In this document: positions 1 to 8,089 of the stretch, piece after piece
Position numbering within the stretch: position 1 is the first letter of the stretch
How the letters are laid out: each line of letters opens with the position of its first letter
Source of the DNA: Paenibacillaceae bacterium
GTDB taxonomy: Bacteria > Bacillota > Bacilli > Paenibacillales > Paenibacillaceae
NCBI GenBank assembly: GCA_900766135.1
Contig: CAAFUF010000046.1
Span: 1 to 64,000 of the forward strand
Length of the DNA stretch: 64,000 nt
Reading direction: 5' to 3'
Position numbers and translations under genes: made by a program
The notes under the pieces: generated by a model
What the model was told of the DNA's origin: nothing
The model's database searches: none
Seen by the model: only the letters and a program-made list of their open reading frames with translations

Positions 1-10
1 CCAACAAAGT

Positions 11-52
11 AAAATAGTCGGCCAGGAATAGAGTGTCCTAGCCGACTATTTT
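11..52. terminator. Bidirectional hairpin terminator at left edge
   Basis: A 12-bp perfect stem (AAAATAGTCGGC at 11-22 with GCCGACTATTTT at 41-52) has T runs on both sides. It can end transcription of the minus-strand acetyltransferase and of whatever lies left of the window. Confidence 0.8.
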
Positions 53-94
53 TTCAAGCAGGACACATTTCAGTCCCTTGAGTAATTTGATTTA

Positions 95-982
95 CTACCT
101 TTTGGGACAGCCCCTTTTTAACTTGCAGACGTAATAACGCGATTCCGATACGATGGAAAATCCCGTCTTGCTATACAGTTCCAGTGCGCTGCGATTTTCA
201 GCGGCTACGCTAAGCCGTATTCGCGTATGGCCCTGCGCCAGAAGCAGCCGCACGGTTTGGGCCAGCATCTCTCTTCCATACCCACGCCCCTGGCGGGAAG
301 GCAGCACGCAGAAATCATGGATCACCGCCGCATCGCCCCCGAGTAGATTCACGCGAATCAAGCCAATCCTCTCCTCCCCGTAGCAGCCGATATAATTATG
401 GCGGCCGGGCTCCCGAGTATGGCCCAAATACCGGAGCGTCCATCCCTCGTCATCGCCAAACGCCTGTGACATGCAGCGGACCATAAAGCCAAAATCCTCG
501 AGCTCCTCCGGACGCAGCTTCAGGTCCGGGTGACCGGCCGCACCTTCCCGGAAGGCGGCAAGCTCCATGGCGAACTGCGAGCCGGCAAGCCGGGCACCCA
601 GGCGTTCGGCGCAATGCAGACCGGGTTCGGAATCCGCGGGCACCTTGAACCGGCAGGTTTGGATCCCCTGCCCGCCCATCTCCGCCGCCGCAGCCTCAAG
701 CAGACGCCGGAAGACACCTTGGCGGCGCCGTTCCGGATGAACCATGGCGTTCAGGTTCGCCTCCACCCCATCTGCGGTATACCAGATTAAGCATCCGGCT
801 ATACTTCCCCCTATCTGGTAGAGGTAGGCGTGATCGCCGCTATCTTTTGTCAAATTGTCCAGTCCCATTTGAAGTTTCGAACCGTCCGCCTGTCGGCAAA
901 TCTGCTCCAGCGTGCGGATCGCTACCAGCAATTCCGGCGAAATATCCGATAACTTAACGATTTCATGCGAATGCGATGACAC
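95..982 (-). CDS. Tandem-GNAT-domain N-acetyltransferase
   Basis: This 295-residue protein has two GNAT-like halves. The first acetyl-CoA loop is near residue 85 (RRRQGVFRRLL) and a second, better one near residue 232 (RQGRGYGREML), followed by the typical N-x-ALELYSKTGF ending. GNAT enzymes transfer an acetyl group from acetyl-CoA to an amine; the substrate cannot be read from sequence. The tandem layout recalls mycothiol-synthase-like proteins, but Bacillota do not make mycothiol, so I make no such call. The start is GTG, chosen because GGGGGAGG lies eight bases upstream. It is divergent from the GntR regulator at 1107 and ends before the hairpin at 11-52. Confidence 0.85.
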   Translation of the reverse strand: MSSHSHEIVKLSDISPELLVAIRTLEQICRQADGSKLQMGLDNLTKDSGDHAYLYQIGGSIAGCLIWYTADGVEANLNAMVHPERRRQGVFRRLLEAAAAEMGGQGIQTCRFKVPADSEPGLHCAERLGARLAGSQFAMELAAFREGAAGHPDLKLRPEELEDFGFMVRCMSQAFGDDEGWTLRYLGHTREPGRHNYIGCYGEERIGLIRVNLLGGDAAVIHDFCVLPSRQGRGYGREMLAQTVRLLLAQGHTRIRLSVAAENRSALELYSKTGFSIVSESRYYVCKLKRGCPKR

Positions 983-1038
983 TGATTTAACCTCCCCCTA
1001 TTTTGCAAATCGAAGCTCCCATGAGATATAAATGACGC

Positions 1039-1067
1039 TTTACACTATATCAACCATCTGTTATATT
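1039..1067 (+). promoter_or_regulatory. Sigma-A promoter of the GntR operon
   Basis: The -35 TTTACA (1039-1044) and -10 TATATT (1062-1067) are separated by 17 bp. The -10 lies inside the palindrome at 1058-1080, so a bound repressor would exclude RNA polymerase. Confidence 0.7.
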
Positions 1068-1080
1068 ATAAGTATAACAG
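1058..1080 (+). promoter_or_regulatory. Perfect inverted-repeat operator, likely for GntR/YtrA autoregulation
   Basis: The arms CTGTTATA (1058-1065) and TATAACAG (1073-1080) are exact inverted copies with a 7-bp spacer. The site covers the promoter -10 and lies 26 bp upstream of the regulator start. Autoregulation through such sites is typical of the YtrA subfamily; assignment to this regulator is inference. Confidence 0.7.
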
Positions 1081-1106
1081 TTAGAACAAAAAGGAGATGC
1101 CAAACT

Positions 1107-1493
1107 GTGATTATTCAGCTGGATTTACAATCGGACGTCCCGATTTATACGCAGCTGGTCCATCAAATTATCGAGGGAATCGCCAGCGGACGGCTGCAAC
1201 CGGGCGAACCCCTGCCATCGGTACGAAGTCTGGCTTCCGACATCGGCGTCAACCTGCATACGGTAAACAAAGCCTACACGCTGCTGAAGCAGGATGGCTA
1301 CATTCAGGTCCATCGCCAAAAGGGCGTCGTCGTTGATCCGGTCGGAATGCCGCCGGTCACTCCCGAATTCCGCGAGAAGCAGCGGCGCGAGCTGCGTCCG
1401 ATCGTTGCCGAGGCCATCTGCCGCGGGATGGAGAAGGACGAGCTGCTCTCCCTAGTGGAGCAAATCCATCAAGAAATTACTCGAAAGGAGTAG
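1107..1493 (+). CDS. GntR-family transcriptional regulator, YtrA subfamily
   Basis: This 128-residue DNA-binding repressor has an N-terminal winged helix, with PIYTQLVHQII, SGRLQPGEPLPSVRSLA and VNLHTVNKAYTLLKQDGY visible. Only a short C-terminal helix follows, as in YtrA proteins, which lack a large effector domain. I chose the GTG at 1107 rather than an upstream in-frame ATG at 1032, because AAGGAG precedes it and the upstream ATG falls inside the promoter. The next gene begins seven bases after the stop, so the two form one operon. YtrA-type repressors usually control neighbouring membrane or ABC transporter genes and often respond to envelope stress; the inducer here is unknown. Confidence 0.92.
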   Translation: MIIQLDLQSDVPIYTQLVHQIIEGIASGRLQPGEPLPSVRSLASDIGVNLHTVNKAYTLLKQDGYIQVHRQKGVVVDPVGMPPVTPEFREKQRRELRPIVAEAICRGMEKDELLSLVEQIHQEITRKE

Positions 1494-1499
1494 TGTACC

Positions 1500-2603
1500 A
1501 TGATGCTTCTATCTGTGTTGTTGTTGTTGCTTATGTTTGTCCCCCTGTTGGCTTCCTTGGCCTTCATGCCTTATTTGACCCGGAATACGGTGAGCTTCGG
1601 CGTGTCGGTCAGCGAGGAGCAGTATTGGAGCGAACCGGTACGGCGTTTGCGGCGGCAATATGCCTATGTGAGCGGGGCGATTTATTCGCTGCTGCTGGTT
1701 GCGTGCCTGCTAAGTATATGGAACAAGGACGGGAACGCCCAGGGAGCCTGGTTTGGCGTTTACGTCGGACTCACCATCGTGTTTTCTACGGCCCTCTACC
1801 TGATTTTCTATTCCCGCATGAAAAAAATACGTCCGACCCTGCCCAACGCTTCATCCGCTCCCGCCCTGTTGGCGGTAGACACCGGCTTTCGCCGGCAAAA
1901 GCTGGCGCTTTCCGGCAAGTGGTTCCTGATCCATGCCGTTATCATCGCAGCTAGTGTTGCTTTGGCCTTAAGCCAATACGCCTCCATACCGGATCCGGTC
2001 GCGATGAAGTTTGACTTTTCCGGCCAAGTGGTCCGCAGCGCGGCCAAATCTTATCGCGTCGTGTTGTTTCCGAACGTGATGCAGGTGATTATGACTGTCC
2101 TGTTAGGGTTTGTCAACTGGTCGATTCAGCACAGCAAGCAACAGATCCAGGCTGGCGATCCGGAGCGTTCGCTTCGGCAAAACGCCGTGTTCCGCCGCAG
2201 ATGGTCCGTTTTTACGCTGGCCTCCTCGCTGGCTATGGTGCTGATGTTCTCGTTCATCCAAGTGAACATGATTCGTCCGATGGACCAGAACATCCTCACG
2301 TTGGTCAGCATGGCCGTTCCCGTATTTATCGTGCTGTTCGCGCTGGTGTTATCCTTCACCACGGGACAAGGCGGAAGCCGGATCGGCCGCGGATCGGCCG
2401 CCCCCGGAACCAGCACGGCGCCGGTACAGGATGATCGCTACTGGAAGCTGGGTGCCATTTACTTTAATCCGCAAGACCCGACGATATTTGTCGAGAAAAG
2501 AACCGGCATCGGCTGGACGATGAATTTCGCCAATCCGATCTCTTGGATCACCCTGCTTGGCATTCTGGCCGTCATCGGCTGGTCTGCATGGCTCGCGAAA
2601 TAG
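1500..2603 (+). CDS. Multi-pass membrane protein with DUF1648 and DUF5808-like regions
   Basis: This 367-residue integral membrane protein has a hydrophobic N-terminus and about seven further membrane segments. The central segment (SIPDPVAMKFDFSGQVVR) matches the DUF1648 motif, and the C-terminal part (YWKLGAIYFNPQDPTIFVEK) is the short DUF5808 motif found next to it in Bacillota. It starts at ATG 1500 directly after the GntR gene with GAAAGGAG upstream, and is co-transcribed with it. Proteins of this type accompany YtrA-like regulators, and some DUF1648 proteins have been tied to bacteriocin or envelope-stress responses. The molecular function is not known, so I give only the domain-level call. 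Confidence 0.85.
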   Translation: MMLLSVLLLLLMFVPLLASLAFMPYLTRNTVSFGVSVSEEQYWSEPVRRLRRQYAYVSGAIYSLLLVACLLSIWNKDGNAQGAWFGVYVGLTIVFSTALYLIFYSRMKKIRPTLPNASSAPALLAVDTGFRRQKLALSGKWFLIHAVIIAASVALALSQYASIPDPVAMKFDFSGQVVRSAAKSYRVVLFPNVMQVIMTVLLGFVNWSIQHSKQQIQAGDPERSLRQNAVFRRRWSVFTLASSLAMVLMFSFIQVNMIRPMDQNILTLVSMAVPVFIVLFALVLSFTTGQGGSRIGRGSAAPGTSTAPVQDDRYWKLGAIYFNPQDPTIFVEKRTGIGWTMNFANPISWITLLGILAVIGWSAWLAK

Positions 2604-2637
2604 ATTTTATTCATTGAAAATTAAGGAGGAGATTACG

Positions 2638-4260
2638 ATGACCAAACGATCCCAACTGTTCAAAAACGCAGCCGCCGCTACGCTGGCGCTCAGCCTGACC
2701 CTTCCGTCGGCTTCCGCTTTCGCGGCGAAGCAAAGCGCCACGGCGCTGGCCCCGGTACGCGAAGCCGCCGAAGGCTTTGGGGCGCAAGTCCACTGGGAGT
2801 CCGGCAGCCACACCATCCTCGTGGCGAAGGACGGCCATAAGCTGGTGTTGACCATCGGGTCGGCGGAAGCCCTGCTCGACGGAAACCGTGTGGCTTTAGG
2901 CGAACCGGTCCGCATTGCCGATGGCCGGGCGCTTGTCGAAGCCGAATTCCTTGCCAAAGCGTTCGGGGTCAAAGATACGGCCCCGGCGGAAGCCGGCACA
3001 AAAGATCCCGCCGACCTGTTCCTGAAGGCGCTGCTTGCCGGAGACGGTGCGGAAGCGGCGAAATATGTCAGCGCTTCTTCGTCCTACGCTCTTCCGGCCG
3101 CCATGCTGAATCAGCTGTGGGCCAATTATGAAACGGTGTTCGGCAAAGCGGCCGGCGCACCGTCCAAGAGCGAGACGGCCACGTCGGTCCATCGCAACGT
3201 AACGTACGCCTTCCAAACGGCAGCGGTTCCGGTCAATCTGACGCTGCGGCTTAACGCCGCAGGGGAGATCGACGATATGTACATCGCCGCCGCGACCGGC
3301 TCGGCTTACCAAAAACCCGCCTACGAAGACGCTTCCGCTTATACCGAGCGGGAAGTGACCGTTGGCGAAGGCGCCATGGCCCTTCCGGGCACATTAACGC
3401 TGCCGGCTGGCGACGGCCCGTTCCCGGCGATCGTGCTGGTGCACGGCTCCGGCACGAACAACCGGGACGAGGCGATCGGAAGCGCCAAGCCGTTCCGTGA
3501 CCTTGCGGTCGGCCTGGCTGCGCAAGGCATCGCCGTGCTGCGGTACGACAAAGTCTCGTATGAGCATACGTTTAAGGTTGCTGCCGATCCGAAGTTCACG
3601 CTGAAAAAAGAGACCGTTGACGACGCCCTGAAGGCTGTCGCTCTTTTGAAAAAGACGCCGGACATCGATGCTTCCCGCATCTTCGTGGCCGGCCATAGCC
3701 AGGGCGGCTACGCCATGCCGCTGATTACCGCAGGCGATACGGCCGGTGACATCGCCGGGACGATTTTGCTGTCCGGGCCGAGCGGCAAATTCGCCGACGT
3801 GTTGTCCGAGCAGCAAGCCGAGCTCGTCAGCCGCGTGAAGCAGCTGGGCCAAGATCCGGCGCCTTACGAGCAGCAAGCCGCCGTCTATACGTCGATCGCC
3901 GCGATGGTCAACGACCCGCAGTATACAGTTGACCATATGCCGGAGCAATTCCCGTCCCAGCCTGCCTACTGGTGGTTCGAGCAGAAAAATTACGTGCCGG
4001 CCGAGCTCGCCAAGCAGCAGTCCGGTCCGATGCTGATCCTGCAAGGCGAAAATGATTGGCAAGTGACGATGAAGCAGTTCGAAGGCTGGAAAACAGCACT
4101 GCAGAACCGCAAGGACGTCGCCTTCAAATCGTATCCGCAGGTCAATCACCTGCTGGCCAAGGTGGACGGCCTTTCGATCGGCGCCGAATACGCCCAGCCA
4201 TCCAACGTCTCCAAGGAAATCGTTGACGATATCGCCGCTTGGGTTCGGGGGATCAAGTAA
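2638..4260 (+). CDS. Secreted alpha/beta hydrolase with stalk-like and DUF3887-like N-terminal domains
   Basis: This 540-residue protein has a signal peptide ending near residue 30 (SASAFAA). Residues 40-112 resemble the copper-amine-oxidase-like stalk domain of Paenibacillus surface proteins, residues 123-220 a DUF3887-type domain, and residues 240-540 an alpha/beta hydrolase. The likely triad is Ser354 (GHSQGG), Asp473 (GENDW) and His504 (VNHL), with HGSGTNNRD near 269 as oxyanion region. It should be an extracellular or wall-associated esterase or peptidase-like hydrolase; the substrate is unknown. The start at 2638 follows AAGGAGG 34 bases after the DUF1648 gene, so it is probably the third gene of the GntR operon. 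Confidence 0.88.
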   Translation: MTKRSQLFKNAAAATLALSLTLPSASAFAAKQSATALAPVREAAEGFGAQVHWESGSHTILVAKDGHKLVLTIGSAEALLDGNRVALGEPVRIADGRALVEAEFLAKAFGVKDTAPAEAGTKDPADLFLKALLAGDGAEAAKYVSASSSYALPAAMLNQLWANYETVFGKAAGAPSKSETATSVHRNVTYAFQTAAVPVNLTLRLNAAGEIDDMYIAAATGSAYQKPAYEDASAYTEREVTVGEGAMALPGTLTLPAGDGPFPAIVLVHGSGTNNRDEAIGSAKPFRDLAVGLAAQGIAVLRYDKVSYEHTFKVAADPKFTLKKETVDDALKAVALLKKTPDIDASRIFVAGHSQGGYAMPLITAGDTAGDIAGTILLSGPSGKFADVLSEQQAELVSRVKQLGQDPAPYEQQAAVYTSIAAMVNDPQYTVDHMPEQFPSQPAYWWFEQKNYVPAELAKQQSGPMLILQGENDWQVTMKQFEGWKTALQNRKDVAFKSYPQVNHLLAKVDGLSIGAEYAQPSNVSKEIVDDIAAWVRGIK

Positions 4261-4284
4261 ACCGCGCTTACTCCCCCGTTGAAG

Positions 4285-4320
4285 CAACAACCCCCGCCCC
4301 TAATGGGGCGGGGGTTGTTG
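4285..4320. terminator. Perfect 16-bp hairpin after the hydrolase operon
   Basis: CAACAACCCCCGCCCC (4285-4300) pairs exactly with 4305-4320 around a TAAT loop. There is no long T run after it, so termination may rest on the very stable stem. Confidence 0.6.
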
Positions 4321-4359
4321 TGGCTCAAGGCGCTGGCTGCCGCGATGCGTGAAGACACA

Positions 4360-4552
4360 AAAATAAGGTGATGAAATCACCTTATTTTCGCCAAATGGCT
4401 CACCATGGGCGAAATAGCGTTGATAAATCACCTAATTCGCCGGAGCTACGGCCAAAATCCCCGCTAATCGGGCAAATAAGACGATGCATTCACCTTATTT
4501 GCCCGATTTTCGCTCCCGCCAGCGAAATAAGGTGAAGGAATCACCTTATGCT
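4360..4552. repeat. Intergenic palindrome island 1 (AATAAGGTGA words)
   Basis: Four hairpins stand in a row: a 13-bp perfect stem at 4360-4372/4376-4388; a mixed one at 4409-4440 whose arms are GCGAAATAGCG-type and TCACCTAATTCGC-type; a 15-bp perfect stem at 4466-4480/4494-4508; and AAATAAGGTGA with TCACCTTAT at about 4525-4549. No coding sequence is evident. The same words recur in the other islands of this window. Confidence 0.75.
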
Positions 4553-4598
4553 CCAGCCGCTATCAGCCATTTGTCATTCGCCATTCGCCAACCGCCGG

Positions 4599-5339
4599 CT
4601 ACATCATCATGCCCATCTCCCGGGCCGCTTCCACCAGGACCGGCCCGTACTCCTCCAGCCGCTGCAGCGTCAGACGGCTGACCGGCCCCGACACGGACAG
4701 GGCGGCGGCCAGCTTCCCCGTCCGGTCGAAGATCGGCGCGGAGACGGCGGACGCCCCCGGCTCCCGCTCCTCGTAGCTGGTGGCAAATCCGTGCTCGCGG
4801 ATCTCCTCCAGCTGCGCCACATAGGCCGCCCGGTCAACCGCCGGCGGCCAGTCCGGGCCGTCCAGTACCGCCCGGAGCACCTCCTCGCCCGAGTAGGCGA
4901 CGAGCACCTTGCTGGACGCGCCCACGTACAACGGCAGCCGCGCCCCGACCGGCGCGACCCGGCGGATCGCCTGGTTGCTCTGCACCGCCTGGATCCGCAG
5001 CCGCTCGTTGCCGTCGCGCAAATACAGGCTGACCGTCTCGCCGAGCCGGTCGCGCAGCTGCTCCATCAGCGGCAGCAGCAGCACGGCCGGATCGTCGCTG
5101 TGGGACATGTGCGTGGACAGCTCCCACACCTTCAGCCCAAGGCGATATTTCTCCGTCGCGGGATCACGCACGACGAATCCCCGTTCCTCCAGCGTAGTCA
5201 ATAAACGATGAACCGTGCTTTTATGCAGGCCGATTTCGGCGGCAATTTCCGTCAGTCCCAAATCGCTTGCTTTCGTGAAGCAACCCAATATATCCAAAGC
5301 CCGCTCGACCGCGCGCACCGTCAGCTTTCGGTCTTCCAT
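4599..5339 (-). CDS. IclR-family transcriptional regulator
   Basis: The 246-residue protein has an N-terminal helix-turn-helix (residues 5-65, with ALDILGCF, LTEIAAEIGLHKSTVHRLL and LEERGFV). A C-terminal IclR effector domain (about 75-246) includes APVGARLPLYVGASSKVLVAY and GASAVSAPIFDRTGKLAAALSVSGP. IclR proteins sense small carbon metabolites and usually control adjacent catabolic genes. The start at 5339 is chosen because GGGGAG lies just upstream; longer in-frame starts run through the promoter. It is divergent from the hydrolase at 5582 and shares a 240-bp control region with it. No catabolic operon is adjacent, so the ligand is unknown. Confidence 0.92.
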   Translation of the reverse strand: MEDRKLTVRAVERALDILGCFTKASDLGLTEIAAEIGLHKSTVHRLLTTLEERGFVVRDPATEKYRLGLKVWELSTHMSHSDDPAVLLLPLMEQLRDRLGETVSLYLRDGNERLRIQAVQSNQAIRRVAPVGARLPLYVGASSKVLVAYSGEEVLRAVLDGPDWPPAVDRAAYVAQLEEIREHGFATSYEEREPGASAVSAPIFDRTGKLAAALSVSGPVSRLTLQRLEEYGPVLVEAAREMGMMM

Positions 5340-5360
5340 CCGGCATCTACTCCCCTTAGG

Positions 5361-5375
5361 TTTCACTATATGAAA
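5361..5375. promoter_or_regulatory. Candidate IclR operator
   Basis: TTTCACTATATGAAA is a palindrome with TTTCA/TGAAA arms, just downstream of the IclR promoter -10 on the minus strand. A further TATATGAAA half-site lies at 5391-5399. Binding by IclR itself is inferred from position. Confidence 0.5.
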
Positions 5376-5388
5376 CTCAGTTACATAA

Positions 5389-5417
5389 ATTATATGAAAG
5401 AAGCGAATTTCCGTCAA
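5389..5417 (-). promoter_or_regulatory. Sigma-A promoter of the IclR gene
   Basis: On the minus strand TTGACG (5412-5417) and a perfect TATAAT (5389-5394) are 17 bp apart, about 50 bp before the IclR start. Confidence 0.75.
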
Positions 5418-5431
5418 TGAAACACCTTCCA

Positions 5432-5460
5432 TTGACATTAACAAGGGATCGACTTACGAT
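5432..5460 (+). promoter_or_regulatory. Candidate upstream promoter of the anchored hydrolase
   Basis: TTGACA (5432-5437), a 17-bp spacer and TACGAT (5455-5460) face right. It is back to back with the IclR promoter, so the two genes could be regulated together. Confidence 0.55.
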
Positions 5461-5512
5461 TAAATTCAGGAGAATCGCGCTATTTCGACATTTTCTCCTG
5501 TTTCCTAGCCAA

Positions 5513-5560
5513 TTAAAGCGTTTACTTCATGGTAAACAGTCTAGACTGCAATCATATAAT
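5513..5560 (+). promoter_or_regulatory. Candidate proximal promoter with cre-like site
   Basis: A TATAAT (5555-5560) with a weak TAAACA 16 bp upstream lies 21 bp before the hydrolase start. At 5513-5526 TTAAAGCGTTTACT matches 12 of 14 positions of the CcpA cre consensus. Both calls are tentative. Confidence 0.35.
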
Positions 5561-5581
5561 CTAGTAATGGGAGGGAAGCGC

Positions 5582-6613
5582 ATGAGCCACACCGGCCGAA
5601 ATGACCTTCCCTTGCCTTCTTCGGCTTACGTTACCGGCGATGTTCCCGCGGCGCCTGCCCGGCGCATCAGCATAAAAAATATCCTCGTTGCTCTCTTGCT
5701 GTCCGTGCTGTTTTTCCTGATTTTTTGCTTCGTCTCACTGCACGGTTATATCGCCTGGGTGTTGTCCAACCCGAAGGTAGCGCCGCTTTATTCCAATCCG
5801 AAGCTGTCCATTAACCTCGAATACGAGGACATCGCTTTTCCCGCAGCCGACGGGAGCCGAATAATGCAAGGGTGGTATATCCCCGCGGAAGATTCCGTCA
5901 AAACCATCGTCTTTAGCCATGGGTATGGGGCCAACCGCGAGGAATCCTGGATTCCGATGTATGATCTGGCCAATTTCGCCCATCGCCTTAATTTTAATGT
6001 CCTGATGTTTGATTACGGCTTTGCCGCGCAAAACAGCAAGGAAGTCGCCACCGGCGGCAAAAAGGAAGCCCAGCAGTTGCTCGGCGCGATCCAGGTTGCC
6101 AAGCAGCGGGGCGGCCAGGAAATCATCGTCTGGGGCTTCTCCATGGGGGCCGGCACCGCTCTGCAGGCCGGATTGAATAACCCGGACATCGACGGCATGA
6201 TCCTCGACAGCACGTTCCTTCTGGAGCCGGATACGATGTATCACAATATCCGCCAGCACATCGGCCTCCCCCGCCATCCGTCGCTGGAAATCATCGGCAT
6301 GCTGCTGCCGGTGCTGAACGGGACCAGCCTGCGGCAAATTCCGTACGCCAAGGTCAAGTCGGAGGACTATCCTTATCCGATCCTGTTCATTCACGGCACC
6401 AAGGATGAAAAAGCGCCTTATCCTATCGCCGAGAAACTGGCGGCAAACCAGACCAACCCCGATTCCGACGTATGGATCGTGGAGGGCGCCCATCATGAAT
6501 TGATTTTCCGCGAGCATCCTAAGGAGTATCTGCGCAAAGTGTCGCTGTTTCTCGGCAAAATCAAGCTCGCGTCCCAAAATACGAACGTGCAAACCGGGTC
6601 CGCATCCGAATAG
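5582..6613 (+). CDS. Membrane-anchored alpha/beta hydrolase
   Basis: The protein is 343 residues. A single transmembrane helix at residues 32-55 leaves the catalytic domain most likely outside the cell. The nucleophile is Ser187 in GFSMGAG, the acid Asp275 in HGTKDE, and the base His304 or His305 in EGAHHEL; HGYGANRE near 113 supplies the oxyanion region. Family members are esterases, thioesterases or peptidase-like hydrolases; no substrate can be given. The start at 5582 follows GGGAGGG. It resembles the YqkD-like hydrolase at 43354. It is divergent from IclR, which may regulate it. Confidence 0.88.
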   Translation: MSHTGRNDLPLPSSAYVTGDVPAAPARRISIKNILVALLLSVLFFLIFCFVSLHGYIAWVLSNPKVAPLYSNPKLSINLEYEDIAFPAADGSRIMQGWYIPAEDSVKTIVFSHGYGANREESWIPMYDLANFAHRLNFNVLMFDYGFAAQNSKEVATGGKKEAQQLLGAIQVAKQRGGQEIIVWGFSMGAGTALQAGLNNPDIDGMILDSTFLLEPDTMYHNIRQHIGLPRHPSLEIIGMLLPVLNGTSLRQIPYAKVKSEDYPYPILFIHGTKDEKAPYPIAEKLAANQTNPDSDVWIVEGAHHELIFREHPKEYLRKVSLFLGKIKLASQNTNVQTGSASE

Positions 6614-6680
6614 CATAAGCCAACCCTCCTCGCCAATATGTTAGTAGTAATGTATTTCTTATCCCTGAGGAGGTAGGACA

Positions 6681-8063
6681 ATGTTGTTCGTTTACGGGCC
6701 CTTTTTGCCTGTGCGCATTTTGGAGGAGATCCGATTCTGGAAGCAGCAGGAGGCGGAGCATACGGAAGTGATCCAGGCGATCGTTCCCGGCCTGGAGGCC
6801 GATTACGTTCGGCTGCTGGAGGAATGGAAACCGATTTTTGCGGGGACGGAGGTCGCCGCAGACAAGCTGCTGCAATCCGTCTTGGCAACCCCTCACGCCA
6901 CTTCGAGCCCGGAGGTCATCCGGCAGACGGAACGGCTCCTTCAAGCGTCGTTTCAGCAATCGCGGGAATTCATCCGCCACCTCGAGTTCATGCTGAAGCA
7001 TAGCGCAGCCGTCAAATCGGTGGCGCTTGCCCCCGTTGTGCTGCTGCATATCATTCGCGAATCGGCGTATTTCCTTGAGGTGCTTGAACGGCTGAACCGG
7101 CCGGGGCAAATTGCCGGCAGCATGGCAGGGGCGCCGCCGTATCCCGATCCTTATCACGCTGCCGCCGGAGCGCAGCCGCCTTATCGCGAGCAAGAACCCG
7201 CCGGATCGGCCAAGGAGGGAGACTCGGAGGACTTTTCGGCCATCGGGTCCGAGCAACCCCACTTGACGGCACCAGCCGCCACCACCATCCCCGACGCTTT
7301 GAACAGAGAAGAACCGTCCGAGTCGAACGACGCTGCGGAAGCCGGGCAGGAAACCTCGCTGGAAGAGGCCAACCTTCGCCAGGAGCCGGCCGCTGAAGAT
7401 AACGCCGCACCGGCCGCAGCGCGCGTGCCGGAACGTCCCGTTCCGATCGGCGGGCATACCCTCCCTCCGCTGCCTTATCCCTATAACGCTCTGGAACCGT
7501 ACATCGATGAGAAGACGATGCGCATTCACCACGACAAGCATCATAAAACGTATGTCGACGATTTGAACAAAGCGGAGCTCAAGCTGCAGGATGCCCGCAA
7601 ATCCGGCAACTTCGATTTAGTGAAGCATTGGGAAAGAGAACTGGCCTTTAACGGCGCGGGGCATTATCTTCATACGATTTTCTGGGACATCATGAATCCC
7701 CAGGGCGGCGGCAAACCGGAAGGCGAGCTGCTGGAGCAAATCAAACGGGATTTCGGCAGCTACGACGCGTTCCATAAGCAGTTCTCCGAGGCGGCCGCGA
7801 AAGTGGAAGGCGGCGGCTGGGCCATCCTGGTGTGGAGCCCGCGCAGCCATCGGCTGGAGATCCTCACGGCGGAGAAACACCAGAACCTGTCGCAATGGGA
7901 CGTGGTCCCGCTGCTTCCGCTTGACGTATGGGAGCACGCCTATTATCTGAAGCACCAAAACGTGCGGGCCGACTACATCAAGGATTGGTGGAACGTCGTC
8001 TATTGGCCGGCCGTAGCCAAGCGGTACGAGGCCGCAAGAAAATTAAAATGGCAGCCGTTTTGA
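6681..8063 (+). CDS. sodF: Superoxide dismutase fused to a DUF2935-type helical domain
   Basis: This 460-residue fusion begins with an all-helical DUF2935/hemerythrin-like domain (about 1-140). A long acidic, low-complexity linker (150-255) leads to a complete Fe/Mn superoxide dismutase (258-460). The metal ligands are His283, His331, Asp415 and His419 (DVWEHAYY motif). The enzyme converts superoxide to oxygen and peroxide. Its second-shell residues (Gly before His-Tyr-Leu-His, and His in EKHQN) do not settle Fe versus Mn. B. subtilis SodF also carries an N-terminal extension. The ORF starts after GAGGAGG, and its TGA lies in the loop of the terminator at 8045-8076. A canonical SodA is encoded at 13426. 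Confidence 0.92.
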   Translation: MLFVYGPFLPVRILEEIRFWKQQEAEHTEVIQAIVPGLEADYVRLLEEWKPIFAGTEVAADKLLQSVLATPHATSSPEVIRQTERLLQASFQQSREFIRHLEFMLKHSAAVKSVALAPVVLLHIIRESAYFLEVLERLNRPGQIAGSMAGAPPYPDPYHAAAGAQPPYREQEPAGSAKEGDSEDFSAIGSEQPHLTAPAATTIPDALNREEPSESNDAAEAGQETSLEEANLRQEPAAEDNAAPAAARVPERPVPIGGHTLPPLPYPYNALEPYIDEKTMRIHHDKHHKTYVDDLNKAELKLQDARKSGNFDLVKHWERELAFNGAGHYLHTIFWDIMNPQGGGKPEGELLEQIKRDFGSYDAFHKQFSEAAAKVEGGGWAILVWSPRSHRLEILTAEKHQNLSQWDVVPLLPLDVWEHAYYLKHQNVRADYIKDWWNVVYWPAVAKRYEAARKLKWQPF

Positions 8064-8076
8064 CGGCTGCCATTTT
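8045..8076. terminator. Bidirectional terminator between sodF and folE
   Basis: A 14-bp perfect stem (8045-8058 with 8063-8076) encloses a TTTG loop and is flanked by A and T runs. The sodF stop codon overlaps the loop. It can serve both convergent genes. Confidence 0.85.
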
Positions 8077-8089
8077 GGCATTCGATGCT

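Noticed and set aside
4360..4552. CRISPR array
   Set aside because: The repeated units are palindromes of variable length with no uniform spacers, and no cas genes are present.
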